From assembly GCA_039931675.1 (NCBI GenBank), contig JBDTRM010000046.1, positions 14,841-78,840 on the forward strand: DNA of 64,000 nt, in the 5' to 3' direction. Origin of the DNA: JAEUTH01 sp039931675 (GTDB lineage Bacteria > Bacteroidota > Bacteroidia > AKYH767-A > OLB10). The position numbers were made by a program, and so were the translations under genes. Every line of letters begins with the position of its first letter. Positions within the stretch are counted from its first letter, which is position 1. This document shows, piece by piece, positions 17,787 through 26,568 of this stretch. The notes beneath the pieces are model-generated. The model was not told where the DNA came from. It saw only the letters and a list, made by a program, of their open reading frames with translations, and ran no database searches.

Positions 17787-18728
17787 TTATTTGATTTTGC
17801 AATTCTTATCAATAAGATCATTTACCTCATCTCCATACATATCTGTAAATCCTTTTTTAATAGCGGTATTTAAATCTTCGCATGCACTTTTTGTATCACC
17901 CTGCTCAATAAATATCAGGGCACGGTTACGGTAGGCATACGAATTAGAGGGAAGCAATTTAATGGATTGATTAATGTTTTTCATAGCATCTTTTACATTG
18001 CCGAGCTTTAGCTGCACGTACGCTAAATTGCTAAGAATATAGGGCAGCTTAGGATCAAGACTGAGTGCTTTATTAAGATAAATCAGGGCGCTGTCATATT
18101 TTTCCATGCCTGAATAAATAAAGCCGATATTCTGCAATGCCATGGTGTCTTTAGGATTATCCCGTACCACTTTAAAAAGTATTTCAAGCGCCTCTGGTTT
18201 TTCATCCAGATGCATTTTAGACATTGCCATGTTTATCATCGCTTTTCTGTTGGTGGTATCAGCATCGTAAACCGCTTTACTGTCATTATACGCTCCTTTA
18301 TAATTTCTTGTAGCAAGATACTCTCCGCTCCGGCCTAACATCGAATTAAGCCTGATGGTATCATTTGGGGCGTATTTTATTGCCATGTCGAGATCGTTGA
18401 TAGCTTCGCGGAACATATTGGTAACAGAAAAAACCCGCGCACGCATTTCATAAGCTTCGGCATAATTGTTATTGAGCTTTATAGCCTGCGTGAGATCATT
18501 ATATGCCAACTGCAACTCATCATTTTCGGAATAAGCCTCGCCACGTTTCAAAAAATAAACTTCTTTGCTGTTATCCTTTTCAATGGCTTGTGTAAAAAGC
18601 TTTATCGCTTCTTTATATTTTCCTTTTTCAATTAAGCGGTTGCCTTCAACCAGGAAATTGTCAGGTTGCTGAGCGATTGAATACAAGCCGGTAAACAAAC
18701 CAATAGTTATGAGTATGAATTTTTTCAT
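17787..18728 (-). CDS. Secreted TPR protein, 313 aa
   Basis: Signal peptide MKKFILITIGLFTGLYSIAQ, then about eight tetratricopeptide repeats covering most of the protein (for example AIKLFTQAIEKDNSKEVYFL and ALIYLNKALSLDPKLPYILS). It should be a protein-interaction scaffold in the periplasm. The frame extends upstream to 18749, but ATG 18728 begins the signal peptide. It lies about 200 bases upstream of the TPR/MORN gene and in the same direction, so joint transcription is possible but not certain. Confidence 0.88.
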   Translation of the reverse strand: MKKFILITIGLFTGLYSIAQQPDNFLVEGNRLIEKGKYKEAIKLFTQAIEKDNSKEVYFLKRGEAYSENDELQLAYNDLTQAIKLNNNYAEAYEMRARVFSVTNMFREAINDLDMAIKYAPNDTIRLNSMLGRSGEYLATRNYKGAYNDSKAVYDADTTNRKAMINMAMSKMHLDEKPEALEILFKVVRDNPKDTMALQNIGFIYSGMEKYDSALIYLNKALSLDPKLPYILSNLAYVQLKLGNVKDAMKNINQSIKLLPSNSYAYRNRALIFIEQGDTKSACEDLNTAIKKGFTDMYGDEVNDLIDKNCKIK

Positions 18729-18880
18729 CTTATTAAAATACGAAAGCAAATAAAATTTATTGTTTTAAATATAAGGGTAGCTTCTTTATGATTGATGCAG
18801 CTTAATCGAATTAGAAAGGCGCAAGATACAACAAAATAATAAGGTTGTAGGGGACTTGGCAGAAGGAGGATTGGATAATT

Positions 18881-18919
18881 TGTTTTAGAATATTTGGATT
18901 GGTAAAGTAGCGAATAAAT
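18881..18919 (-). repeat. Rpt-A copy 4
   Basis: A diverged copy reading, in the gene direction, ATTTATTCGCTACTTTACC then AATCCAAATATTCTAAAAC. It keeps the overall length and the two outer blocks. No gene starts directly after it. Confidence 0.65.
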
Positions 18920-19110
18920 GGGTGGATTGTTGCCTGCCTTCGCTCACCCAGCCCTTAAAGGGCACTGCCACACAAGTGTTTAGCATCTTAATCATTCACT
19001 TTTGATTTTATTTCTTTTTTCTTTCCATCATAAAAAAAAATCATCATTAGAAACATAAGCGGGCTGAGCTCTTTAGCGCTCGGGGGAGCGCGGGAGTAAG
19101 AGTTATTTTT

Positions 19111-19163
19111 CAATTCCAGACTCATTTTATAAATATTTGGTTTACGCTAAGTAGGGAATAAAT
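19111..19163 (-). repeat. Rpt-A copy 5
   Basis: An extended copy: ATTTATTCCCTACTTAGCG then TAAACCAAATATTTATAAAA, TGAG and GGAATTG. The outer GGAATTG element is kept. No gene starts at its ATG (a seventeen-codon or shorter frame), so it may mark a lost gene. Confidence 0.75.
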
Positions 19164-19260
19164 AGCTACGGAACGAGCTACAAGGACACTTATGAAATTG
19201 CAGGAAAGAAACGGAACAGAAAAAGATTTGAGGTTTTTGTGAAAAGGGGTGGCACGGGTT

Positions 19261-19923
19261 TTATTTTATCAATTTCCCTTTATTATATTTTTCTATTCTT
19301 ATCAACTGATTATTCTCATCAAAATAAAACCAGTCACTGTCTTTGACCTGGCAACAAGTAACACTATCGTATGATAGATAAGGGGGAAAAGTGTCGCGAA
19401 CAGAAATTGTATCACAAATACTTTCAGGGAAATATTTGCCAATAGCTTTTAATGTTTTTGTTGAATCTTTATCCTCCCATACACCATAATATCCAGCACC
19501 ATTGACAGAAAAGCCCCCACTTTTTTGTTTTCCATTTTCGTATTGCATACTATAAATCAAAGTATCATTAATTGTAACATTAGTATAAATTGAATTGTCT
19601 TCCCAGGTTGTTGATCTAATCTTCTTATCATGATAAAAGAATACTTCATACCTTAAGCTATCATAAGTGTAATTTTTCCAAACTCCTTCTTTGAGTTTAT
19701 TGATAATGTTGCCTTCAGCCTTTAAGGTTTCTTTATTGTACATTTTAACATAGTACTTTGAAGTATCATCGCAATTATAATATTTCCTCCTTTCCAAATT
19801 GCTCCAAAAATTATTATGTGAAGGTTGAACATTTACTATGCGTTCACATGGCTTATCGGATTCGGTAAATGTCAATGAAAATGAACTCAGGAAAATTAAC
19901 CAAAATGTTTGTCTGTAAGTCAT
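19261..19923 (-). CDS. MORN/YwqK-like repeat protein, 220 aa
   Basis: N-terminal hydrophobic export signal (TFWLIFLSSFSLTF) followed by MORN_2-type units such as YNKETLKAEGNIINKLKEGV and ENNQLIRIEKYNKGKLIK. Three Cys residues lie in the mature part. It overlaps the upstream gene by four bases (ATGA), so the two are translationally coupled. Proteins with these repeats are often annotated as YwqK-family antitoxins, but no toxin is adjacent and the role is unknown. Confidence 0.75.
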   Translation of the reverse strand: MTYRQTFWLIFLSSFSLTFTESDKPCERIVNVQPSHNNFWSNLERRKYYNCDDTSKYYVKMYNKETLKAEGNIINKLKEGVWKNYTYDSLRYEVFFYHDKKIRSTTWEDNSIYTNVTINDTLIYSMQYENGKQKSGGFSVNGAGYYGVWEDKDSTKTLKAIGKYFPESICDTISVRDTFPPYLSYDSVTCCQVKDSDWFYFDENNQLIRIEKYNKGKLIK

Positions 19924-20498
19924 TTGATAATTGAGTAAACGTTTATTCTATCAATACTTTCAACAATCCCTGCATTGCGCAAAGGATGGGACTCTGAATT
20001 AACTTCGCTTGATTCCATAAATTCAAATGTTTCTATCCAGAAAAATAAACACCATCTATAATTTACTCTTCTTTCGTAACGTTGTTTTTTATCAATTAAT
20101 AAAACTTCTGTTTGCCTTGCCCAAAACAAACCAAAATCTTTAGGTCTTTCAACGCATGTAAAATAAACTAAGTTGAACTTGCTTTGTAAAGAATCAGTTG
20201 ACCTCCAATTTTCTTTTGTCTGAAAATAGATGTAATGAACATTCAATTTCTTTTTCAATACATCTTTATCATCTTTAAGGTTATGGGACAAATAGATATT
20301 TAAATCGTTACCACATTCAGAAACAACAAAATCCTGAACAAAAACACTATCAGCATGATGAGTAAGCGTAGCAAAATAATCAGGAAGCAATTTATCTTTC
20401 AATCCATGTTGCCCAACAAAATGATATGACAAAATTTGAATAGCAAGAAGCGACAGAATAATTATCAGCCACTCTCTTATTCTGTTTTTAAAAATCAT
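19920..20498 (-). CDS. Membrane-anchored hypothetical protein, 192 aa
   Basis: A single N-terminal membrane segment (EWLIIILSLLAIQILSYHF, about residues 9-27) followed by a soluble domain with no recognised motif (NLVYFTCVERPKDFGLFWAR is a distinctive stretch). It is coupled by an ATGA overlap to the MORN gene downstream, which suggests a shared function at the envelope. It may be one gene of a two-gene unit lying between repeats. Confidence 0.7.
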   Translation of the reverse strand: MIFKNRIREWLIIILSLLAIQILSYHFVGQHGLKDKLLPDYFATLTHHADSVFVQDFVVSECGNDLNIYLSHNLKDDKDVLKKKLNVHYIYFQTKENWRSTDSLQSKFNLVYFTCVERPKDFGLFWARQTEVLLIDKKQRYERRVNYRWCLFFWIETFEFMESSEVNSESHPLRNAGIVESIDRINVYSIIK

Positions 20499-20547
20499 TC
20501 TATTGTTTATTTCTCATTAACAAATCTAATGGTAGTAGTTTCACATT

Positions 20548-21126
20548 CTAATTATCAGCCCATATAATGTTTTTAACATTATCACTCCTGTGATGAATTT
20601 TTGTAATACTAACCTTATTTAAGTCAAATGATTTATCCACTTCATAAAAGTCAAAACCTAACTTAATTTTTTCAATCATCTTAATTTTTTTGACGGACAT
20701 AAAGTTTGCTTCAAAGTCTATTTTACCATTTGGTGAAATTTCTTCTATTACCGGAACATCTAAATAACAGTAACGAGTGTTCCATAATTTAAAGACAGCG
20801 GTGTCATATTGCAAACTATACTGCATTCCATCACATGAAGATGATAAGAAATAAACTGTATCCAAATTGTTATTGAATAAAGTCCCCTGAATTTTTAAAA
20901 TCTCTATTTGAAACTTTGGAATAACTGATGATTTTTCAAGTTCCATATTATTTGGTTTTATAAATTCAATATTTTCTGCTTTGAAATCAAACCTGATGTT
21001 TTTGTGATTAATAGAATTGGAAATTTTTTCTTCGTCAAATTGTATTGCAGGAAATTTTTTTTGCACGCCCTCATTACAAGAAAATGCAAATGAAATTGTC
21101 AACAGGAATAGCATTACCCGCAACAT
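20548..21126 (-). CDS. Lipoprotein, hypothetical, 192 aa
   Basis: Starts MLRVMLFLLTISFAFSC, a lipoprotein signal with Cys at position 17. The mature part is beta-rich; FNNNLDTVYFLSSSCDGMQY resembles the first strand of small immunoglobulin-like or FxLD-type domains, but no family is claimed. The frame is open to 21204, yet the ATG at 21126 gives a proper lipobox. It follows closely on a decayed gene (21191-21712). Confidence 0.72.
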   Translation of the reverse strand: MLRVMLFLLTISFAFSCNEGVQKKFPAIQFDEEKISNSINHKNIRFDFKAENIEFIKPNNMELEKSSVIPKFQIEILKIQGTLFNNNLDTVYFLSSSCDGMQYSLQYDTAVFKLWNTRYCYLDVPVIEEISPNGKIDFEANFMSVKKIKMIEKIKLGFDFYEVDKSFDLNKVSITKIHHRSDNVKNIIWADN

Positions 21127-21190
21127 TTTTCGGATGCCATTTACAATTATAATAGCATTTATTTTCTCTGCGCTTTGTGAAAAGTGATAA

Positions 21191-21712
21191 TTATTCATCA
21201 TCATAATTTGGATTTTCTATTTCATCATCTGAAGGTAATCATCCATTATTGATCTTTTCAATCAAGGATTTCAGATAACCGAGTACACCTCTCTTAGTGC
21301 AATCTATGCAAACGACCTTATTTGTTTCAACGTCTTTGTCATCAATTGTTGCACCGGCTACTTCAGTTGCAAACCAAAATCCTTTTGCAAAATTTTTATG
21401 TGATGTTGTCATAGGTGTTTTATCATAGTCTTGCGGTTCACCTGTTTTTTCTTCCTTTTGAACTTCTCTCCAAACAATTTCCTCGTCAAAGTAATCTTCC
21501 GTTTTGGATGAAAGTTGCCCGGCACTGCAAGTATAACAAACACCTTTATCAAGGCATCTGATAATTACTTCATTTAATAGCTCACTGTCTTCATTATCAG
21601 CAATAGTAAAAGCAATCCAATTATTTGTTGGAAGTTTCTCAAACTATTTATTGTCAGTGCGGACATTGCAATAAAGAATTTGCCGGTTATTTATTTCTCC
21701 TAAAATTTCCAA
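21191..21712 (-). pseudogene. Decayed gene with two in-frame stops
   Basis: Reading from a TTG near 21712, one frame continues to a TAA at 21191-21193 and is interrupted by TAG at 21644-21646 and TGA at 21239-21241. Between the stops lie 134 sense codons including LPTNNWIAFTIADNEDSELL, CYTCSAGQLSSKTEDYF and KNFAKGFWFATEVAGA. After the TGA the frame continues sensibly (LPSDDEIENPNYDDE). I associate the sequence with a small family of uncharacterised proteins (possibly DUF7684, not verified). Both stops sit where a Trp (TGG) would be plausible, each one G-to-A change away. Confidence 0.7.
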
Positions 21713-21751
21713 TAGAGTAATTTAATTATTTACAACTTATTCCAACCAACA

Positions 21752-22465
21752 TTAATTGTACTTCTTTCTTCTAATTAAAATTCCATTTTTGAATTCTTCT
21801 TCTAAACGTAAATCCCCGTTCATCCTCCAATATTTCCAAACTCCATTCTTTGGAGGTAAATAAGTGGTACGAACTTGTGTTATGAATAATGTGTCAGTTT
21901 TATTGACACCGTTTTCATTCATGTCAAATTTATTGATGTAAATATTATCTTGTCCGTACCTTATGGTGTCAAAATAAATTTGTTTTTTCATAGGAGGGGT
22001 AGGGTCATTTGAAAAAGCACAACTGTTAATGGAATCCCTTTTTGACATTTGATAACTTCCCTGGCTCTTTTTTGTTCCATCATCAAAATATTCTATCCAT
22101 TCTCCGGTTCTGAAATCCTTGAAGTATTTGCCTTTCCTTTTAATATTTCCATTGTAATAATATTCAACAAATGGACCTTCAAAATTTGCATTAGTGTTGG
22201 AGGTAATAGTATAAACCGGTTTACCATTTAAAAAATAGGCGGTTTCAGTTGCAATTGTCAGCGTTGAATCAACAATAATTATCCTTTCTACAACATCTCC
22301 ACCTTCATAATTACACCTAAATATATATTGCCCGGTTACTGAATCATGTTCGTGACTGAAATAGTCGGGATTCATATAGTAATTAAAAAAGGCAACAGTA
22401 TCCTGGGCAACTACTTCACTGCAACATACAACCAGAAAAATATAAATTAAACAGAAGGATTTCAT
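21752..22465 (-). CDS. Secreted MORN/YwqK-like repeat protein, 237 aa
   Basis: Signal peptide MKSFCLIYIFLVVCCSEVVAQ. The mature protein carries MORN_2-type units, the clearest being VEYYYNGNIKRKGKYFKDFR and EWIEYFDDGTKKSQGSYQMS, with a last unit WRMNGDLRLEEEFKNGILI near the C-terminus. It resembles the 19261-19923 protein in layout, though the sequences differ. No toxin partner is adjacent. Function unknown. Confidence 0.8.
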   Translation of the reverse strand: MKSFCLIYIFLVVCCSEVVAQDTVAFFNYYMNPDYFSHEHDSVTGQYIFRCNYEGGDVVERIIIVDSTLTIATETAYFLNGKPVYTITSNTNANFEGPFVEYYYNGNIKRKGKYFKDFRTGEWIEYFDDGTKKSQGSYQMSKRDSINSCAFSNDPTPPMKKQIYFDTIRYGQDNIYINKFDMNENGVNKTDTLFITQVRTTYLPPKNGVWKYWRMNGDLRLEEEFKNGILIRRKKYN

Positions 22466-22672
22466 TTAATAAGATTTTTGTTTTACGTTTTGAACTATTC
22501 AATTGGTATGCATTGACGCGTACTAAGCCGAAACTGTTTATTGAATGTTCGTCAGTTTGATGTTAGCACTGTTTCTGCAAAATGGCAGCTCACATGTTAT
22601 TATCCTAACAAACATAATCGAAAGGTTCTTATATCCAATATGTTTATATCACGGCAATGTTTATACTGAGAT

Positions 22673-22706
22673 AAATTTGACAACTTTCAAAAAAGTTGTC
22701 AAATTT
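22673..22706. terminator. Strong hairpin terminator
   Basis: A perfect 15-base stem (AAATTTGACAACTTT and its complement) around a four-base loop (CAAA). It lies 10 bases beyond the stop of the minus-strand gene at 22716 and is well placed to end its transcript. Confidence 0.75.
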
Positions 22707-22715
22707 CTTGTCGCA

Positions 22716-23267
22716 TTAATTGACATACACAAAGCGACTAAATAATTGAAAGTCTATTCCCAAAGTTAAATAAGTCTGATTCGAAAATGTTTCCGTTGTT
22801 TTTATCGGCACCAAAACTCCGAGGAATAAATATTTATTTGAATTCACTGTATAACCAATGTGTAAGTCAGCAAATTGGTTTAGTTCATTTTTTCCAAAAA
22901 AAACATCATAAAAAAAACCGATTTTAAGTTTTACTTGTGTTCGGGGAAGAATTTTAAAGATATCTCCGATTTTTAGTTTAAGGAGGTTTTCCTGATTTAA
23001 ATTGGCATACCCAATGGAAAAATTAATATCGTTATCATAAACTCTTTTACAATTGCTTGTTCGGGTATATAGCCAGTATCTGAAAGTTAGATTAGCATTA
23101 TAAACAAAAGGACTTGGGAACATAAATTCTGGTCCGACATACAAAGACGGTCCAAAATCAGCAAAATAACACGTCTTTTTAACTGAATCAACAGGTACTA
23201 TGTCTTGAGCGAAAAGATTTTGCGATAGAAAAAAAAATAGAATAAGCATTCTACCTGTTTTCGTCAT
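22716..23267 (-). CDS. Probable outer-membrane beta-barrel protein, 183 aa
   Basis: Signal peptide MTKTGRMLILFFFLSQNLFAQ, then alternating hydrophobic/polar strands (YNANLTFRYWLYTRTS, NDINFSIGYANLN, VKLKIGFFYDVFFG, YLTLGIDFQLFSRFVYVN) ending in an aromatic-rich C-terminal strand. This is the pattern of a small outer-membrane barrel. The length would allow about eight strands. No family name is assigned. It is followed by a strong terminator hairpin, so it is probably transcribed alone. Confidence 0.75.
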   Translation of the reverse strand: MTKTGRMLILFFFLSQNLFAQDIVPVDSVKKTCYFADFGPSLYVGPEFMFPSPFVYNANLTFRYWLYTRTSNCKRVYDNDINFSIGYANLNQENLLKLKIGDIFKILPRTQVKLKIGFFYDVFFGKNELNQFADLHIGYTVNSNKYLFLGVLVPIKTTETFSNQTYLTLGIDFQLFSRFVYVN

Positions 23268-23383
23268 TCCCTGAAAAATTGAATCAACATATTAATATCC
23301 ATATATCTTTTTATTCATGATTTGTCCCTTGTTTAGCTTTACCTGATACTTCAGTCACAGGAAATAGGAATTGTTCAGTTCCA

Positions 23384-23935
23384 CTAATTAAATAATACAA
23401 TGAGTAATAAAATCACAGCTATAACAATCAATGTCACCTTAATTTCAAAACCGAAAAAAGGCTTAATATCTGTATATGGGGCTGTTACCAAACCTAAATC
23501 TTTTGTGATTTTATCCACTGCTTTAGCGTCTTTACTTTTGAAGAAATAGGTTTGGGTAGGATAGGTGTCAAGCTGAACGCCAACATTTTTATCTTCACGG
23601 TAAAACTCAATATTCCTGCGCGAAAGCAACGCTTCAAATTTTGGTATATCTGCAATCCTCACTTGAAATGAGTTGTCCTGATTTTTAAACTCAACTACAT
23701 TTTTATAGTATGCTGCTTTCTCTTTAACTTCCTGTTCATAGAATTTTTCTTCCTCTGTTTCTTTCTGATCTCTTTCTTCCAGCTTTTTATTAAGATCATC
23801 TGTCCATTTTCTTTCCGCAATAATCTGCTTTGCTGCAATTACTGCATCGGGTTGATAGTCGTCAGGTGACAGAACAATTTTAAACAGTTCGTCTTTGTTG
23901 AAACTTTTATAGGTGTCGTAAAACTTTGTTGTCAT
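23384..23935 (-). CDS. C-tail-anchored hypothetical protein, 183 aa
   Basis: A soluble, charged protein with a coiled-coil segment (about residues 45-75, NKKLEERDQKETEEEKFYEQ) and a C-terminal membrane helix (VTLIVIAVILLLIVLFN). The central part (VRIADIPKFEALLSRRNIEF) resembles the fold of small signal-transducing domains such as DUF2007, a weak similarity only. The start lies 17 bases after Rpt-A copy 6, whose own ATG opens a different short frame. Confidence 0.7.
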   Translation of the reverse strand: MTTKFYDTYKSFNKDELFKIVLSPDDYQPDAVIAAKQIIAERKWTDDLNKKLEERDQKETEEEKFYEQEVKEKAAYYKNVVEFKNQDNSFQVRIADIPKFEALLSRRNIEFYREDKNVGVQLDTYPTQTYFFKSKDAKAVDKITKDLGLVTAPYTDIKPFFGFEIKVTLIVIAVILLLIVLFN

Positions 23936-23952
23936 AAAATACCTTCATAATT

Positions 23953-23983
23953 CATTTTAAAAATATTTGGTTCGCGAAAAGTA
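23953..23983 (-). repeat. Rpt-A copy 6 (one end truncated)
   Basis: Core conserved (TACTTTTCGCGAACCAAAT then ATTTTTAAAATGAATTATG), but the ATTTATTCCC side is replaced. It lies between the stop at 23999 and the start at 23935. Confidence 0.8.
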
Positions 23984-23998
23984 ATCATATCAATTTTT

Positions 23999-24511
23999 TT
24001 AAACTTTGTTCAATGCGGAGAGAAATTGTTTAGCATCATGAACTATTTTGTCTTTATACAAGTCAACTTTTTTTAATTTCTCTTTGAGCATTTGGCTATC
24101 CCATTGATGGTATTCTGATGGTATTGGCAAATCGTCCAATTCACTTTCGTAACCGATACCAAGTTTAACCGGAATAAAACTTTCTCCTGTATCAAAATAA
24201 AGTTCGCGAAGTTTACGTGTTGCTTCAACTAAATCAATTTTTTGTTCGATAATGTCTGTCAGGAGTTTTTTTGCTCTCCAAATATTAAACTCATCATTGT
24301 CAATGTATGGTTTTATTTTCTCTTTAATTTTTGAAAAACTGCCCCTTTGATTGTAGTCAAAAGAGATTAGGTCAAAATGTAGTTCGGCTTGTAAATCTGT
24401 TTCAAGAATATCTGAGTATTTATAAACCCATTGTTCAAAATCTTTGACAGATAAATCAAGGTTAAGGAGTTGAAAAAATATCTGCTTCGTAGTTTCGGTT
24501 AATTTGTTCAT
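23999..24511 (-). CDS. Hypothetical protein, copy 1 of a recent duplication
   Basis: A 170-residue soluble protein. Residues about 8-130 are virtually identical to the protein at 27780-28292, including DLSVKDFEQWVYKYSDILET and NIWRAKKLLTDIIEQK; only the N-terminal seven residues and the last third diverge. The helical layout and the FEQWVY motif recall small immunity-type proteins of polymorphic toxin systems, but this is a resemblance only. The start follows a TTTTAAATG sequence similar to the end of Rpt-A. Confidence 0.75.
   Translation of the reverse strand: MNKLTETTKQIFFQLLNLDLSVKDFEQWVYKYSDILETDLQAELHFDLISFDYNQRGSFSKIKEKIKPYIDNDEFNIWRAKKLLTDIIEQKIDLVEATRKLRELYFDTGESFIPVKLGIGYESELDDLPIPSEYHQWDSQMLKEKLKKVDLYKDKIVHDAKQFLSALNKV
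24135..24490 (-). repeat. Duplicated 356-base block (partner 27916-28271)
   Basis: This block is identical to 27916-28271 with one difference I could see (T at 24189 against A at 27970). Outside it the two genes are similar but clearly diverged. The sharp edges suggest gene conversion or a recent recombination between the two loci. Confidence 0.85.
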
Positions 24512-24523
24512 TTAAAATTGATG

Positions 24524-24823
24524 TTAATCTCTCTTATGCCCGCAAGCAGCACAAAATGAAGCTTGGGGTGTTCGATATGGCTTGCCACAGTTTTCACAAG
24601 GCGGTCCGTATATAGAAATACGATGATGCATAATCGCATTTGGCTCCGTTTCTTCAAATCCCGTTATCTCAAAATAATAATCAAGTATTTTTTTAAATCG
24701 TTCTTGTCTATTATGCTTTAAGTTTTTAAATTCCTCAGAATAATAAAGACGAGCTTGTTCATATTCAGCTTCATCAAGCATCGGAATTTCCATTTTACAT
24801 CGCCAGCACCAAAGAGCCTTCAT
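24524..24823 (-). CDS. Small zinc-ribbon protein, 99 aa
   Basis: Carries one CxxC near the N-terminus (CWRC, residues 6-9) and two near the C-terminus (CENCGKPYRT and CAACGHKRD), so one or two zinc-binding knuckles are likely. The middle is helical (ARLYYSEEFKNLKHNRQERF). The gene ends 12 bases before the start of the duplicated gene at 24511 and is probably co-transcribed with it. Function unknown. Confidence 0.75.
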   Translation of the reverse strand: MKALWCWRCKMEIPMLDEAEYEQARLYYSEEFKNLKHNRQERFKKILDYYFEITGFEETEPNAIMHHRISIYGPPCENCGKPYRTPQASFCAACGHKRD

Positions 24824-24880
24824 TTATTTATTAATTTTATTTATTCAACTTGAGTATGGATAATTGCAAAAAGTAAAATT

Positions 24881-25534
24881 TTATTTAAGGGGCAATATTA
24901 ACCGTTTGCCATTTGTGAAATTAACTACTATTTCAATTTCTTTTACTTCTGTCATTCCAATAGTATCATCTTGAAATTCTTTTGGCAGAGAAATCATTTT
25001 AATTGCCTTATTGTTTTCTGAAAAAAGGTTTCTCTCTTTTTTTAAATTAAAAGCTCCTTTTGCGAATAACTTTGTTTTATCCGAAGCAATCTTATAAATA
25101 AAAATATCTCTATTAGATTCTGCTGAACGTTCCATTCGATAACTATCCATTTTCATTTGACCATTTATCAATTCGCATATTGTTATTTCACCATCATTAG
25201 GACTTGAACATACAACTAAATAAATCGAATTACTGTCATTGTAAAAAAATTTCGGAACGTATTTATGAGGTGAACGGCAATCAAATTGATAACCAAGAAT
25301 TGTATCCTTCCCTTGAATACTTACCTCCACGGTATAAAAACTGTCAACAACTATATATTTCACAAAAGTTCCTTCAGAAATTATAGTGTCCCATTTATAC
25401 ATGCATTGATAAATGCTGCTATCCCTTTCCTTTGCTTTTGCTGCTATATCATCATGCGATTTCTTCTCAACGTTAGAACAACCTGAATACAAAAAAGCAA
25501 GAAATAAAATTCTTAATGAATAAACACGGAACAT
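24881..25534 (-). CDS. Lipoprotein, hypothetical, 217 aa
   Basis: Starts MFRVYSLRILFLAFLYSGC, a lipoprotein signal peptide with the Cys at 19. The mature protein is beta-strand-rich with IYLVVCSSPNDGEITICELI in the middle and ends GKRLILPLK. The frame also opens at a TTG at 25549, but the ATG at 25534 gives the better signal. No family is recognised. Confidence 0.72.
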   Translation of the reverse strand: MFRVYSLRILFLAFLYSGCSNVEKKSHDDIAAKAKERDSSIYQCMYKWDTIISEGTFVKYIVVDSFYTVEVSIQGKDTILGYQFDCRSPHKYVPKFFYNDSNSIYLVVCSSPNDGEITICELINGQMKMDSYRMERSAESNRDIFIYKIASDKTKLFAKGAFNLKKERNLFSENNKAIKMISLPKEFQDDTIGMTEVKEIEIVVNFTNGKRLILPLK

Positions 25535-25593
25535 AGAACCATTTTTCAATTCGATTCAAAAGTCATAAGTTAAATAAAAACATTCAAGTCTGA

Positions 25594-26055
25594 TTAATTT
25601 TTGACAGAATCGCATAATGATCTATTAAAAAGTACTATCTTATATAAATCTGGTGAATAATCTTCCTCTCTGTCAGGCTTTATTATTTTATTATTCCGAT
25701 AAATATAAATCGAGTTAATATTTTCAAGTAGTAACGAATCTATATTATAACGTTCCACAAAGTATTTGTTGTTATGGAGAGGATTTTCTATTTGAAAAAA
25801 AACACTAATTGAATCTTCGAAATGGAAACATGCTCCGGAAATTATATCCATATCAAGAACCAAAGGTTTTATACAGTAATATTTAAACGGGATGTTATTT
25901 AATATGGAGTCACAGCGTCTATTTAAATTATCTGCAATATTAAAATCGTTAACAAAATAATTTTCAATTTTGGAAAACTTCAAAACCTTATTTTTTTGAC
26001 CTGATGCGGATGCCAGGCAAAATGTAACAAGAGAAAGAAAAATAATATATTTCAT
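25594..26055 (-). CDS. Secreted hypothetical protein, 153 aa
   Basis: Signal peptide MKYIIFLSLVTFCLASASGQ. The mature protein is rich in Asn, Asp and aromatic residues, with no motif I can name (SISVFFQIENPLHNNKYFVE is representative). The start MKY- resembles the N-terminus supplied by Rpt-A to other genes, but only a trace of the repeat is visible upstream. Confidence 0.68.
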   Translation of the reverse strand: MKYIIFLSLVTFCLASASGQKNKVLKFSKIENYFVNDFNIADNLNRRCDSILNNIPFKYYCIKPLVLDMDIISGACFHFEDSISVFFQIENPLHNNKYFVERYNIDSLLLENINSIYIYRNNKIIKPDREEDYSPDLYKIVLFNRSLCDSVKN

Positions 26056-26106
26056 TTCGTTACTTCTTAAAATTCAATTCTCTTTATTATTGAAAAGTTA
26101 ACTTGA

Positions 26107-26430
26107 TTAAAATTGCTCAAACTTTCTCAATTTAATTTTCCATTGTTTTTCTTTTTTAATGACATAAACACAAGCATTGTAGGAATACCAAACTATAACG
26201 ACTGCATATTTCTTTTTTACTATTAAAGGATAACTGCACGAAACAAGTTCCCTAGGACGTTCTGTTTCTTCTGATAGCGTTGCTAATCGAAATGGAATAT
26301 TTAAACGACAGTTTTCTAAGTTAATTTGATAAGATGTATTTGGCACAATGTCTTTAAACTTAAAATATTTTTTCATGTCTTTATATTCCAATTCAAAAAG
26401 TGTTTTTGTAACTTTAAACTGAGGTCGCAA
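26107..26430 (-). CDS. Hypothetical protein, 107 aa, uncertain start
   Basis: A small basic, beta-rich protein (KKYAVVIVWYSYNACVYVIK). The only start codons are TTG 26430 and the internal ATG 26376. The frame is open further upstream into a degraded Rpt-A copy, where it would read KYGFEVCLK directly after the place of the repeat's ATG, now out of frame by one base. It may therefore be a gene whose repeat-supplied start was damaged. No family is recognised. Confidence 0.5.
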   Translation of the reverse strand: MRPQFKVTKTLFELEYKDMKKYFKFKDIVPNTSYQINLENCRLNIPFRLATLSEETERPRELVSCSYPLIVKKKYAVVIVWYSYNACVYVIKKEKQWKIKLRKFEQF

Positions 26431-26454
26431 TTGTGTCTTGATTTTTAGACATAC

Positions 26455-26492
26455 TTCAAATCCATATTTCCATTTGGTTTACCGGATTAAAA
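26455..26492 (-). repeat. Rpt-A copy 7 (degraded)
   Basis: In the gene direction it reads GGTAAACCAAATGGAAATAT then GGATTTG. It aligns with the Rpt-A consensus if the TATTTTTAA stretch is deleted. It lies upstream of the gene at 26107-26430. Confidence 0.45.
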
Positions 26493-26568
26493 CCCACCTT
26501 TAAAAATTTCTCTTCTAAATATAATTTTCATCCCTTATGTGCGTGAAGGTATTTCATAGTGCTTGTAT

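Larger units (their letters stand above)
18729..19260. other. Gene-free 530-base stretch with two Rpt-A copies
   Basis: No plausible coding frame. It contains two Rpt-A copies (18881-18919 and 19111-19163) and a GC-richer patch (19063-19101, GCGGGCTGAGCTC and CGCTCGGGGGAGCGCGGG) able to form short stems. It is the boundary between the TPR/DUF3857 operons and the repeat-punctuated small-gene region. Confidence 0.6.

Noticed and set aside
19063..19101. GC-rich patch as an RNA gene
   Set aside because: Short stems can form, but no tRNA-like or other known RNA architecture is visible.
22545..22745. Plus-strand frame of 66 codons
   Set aside because: It crosses a strong terminator hairpin and the end of a minus-strand gene, and has no protein-like composition.
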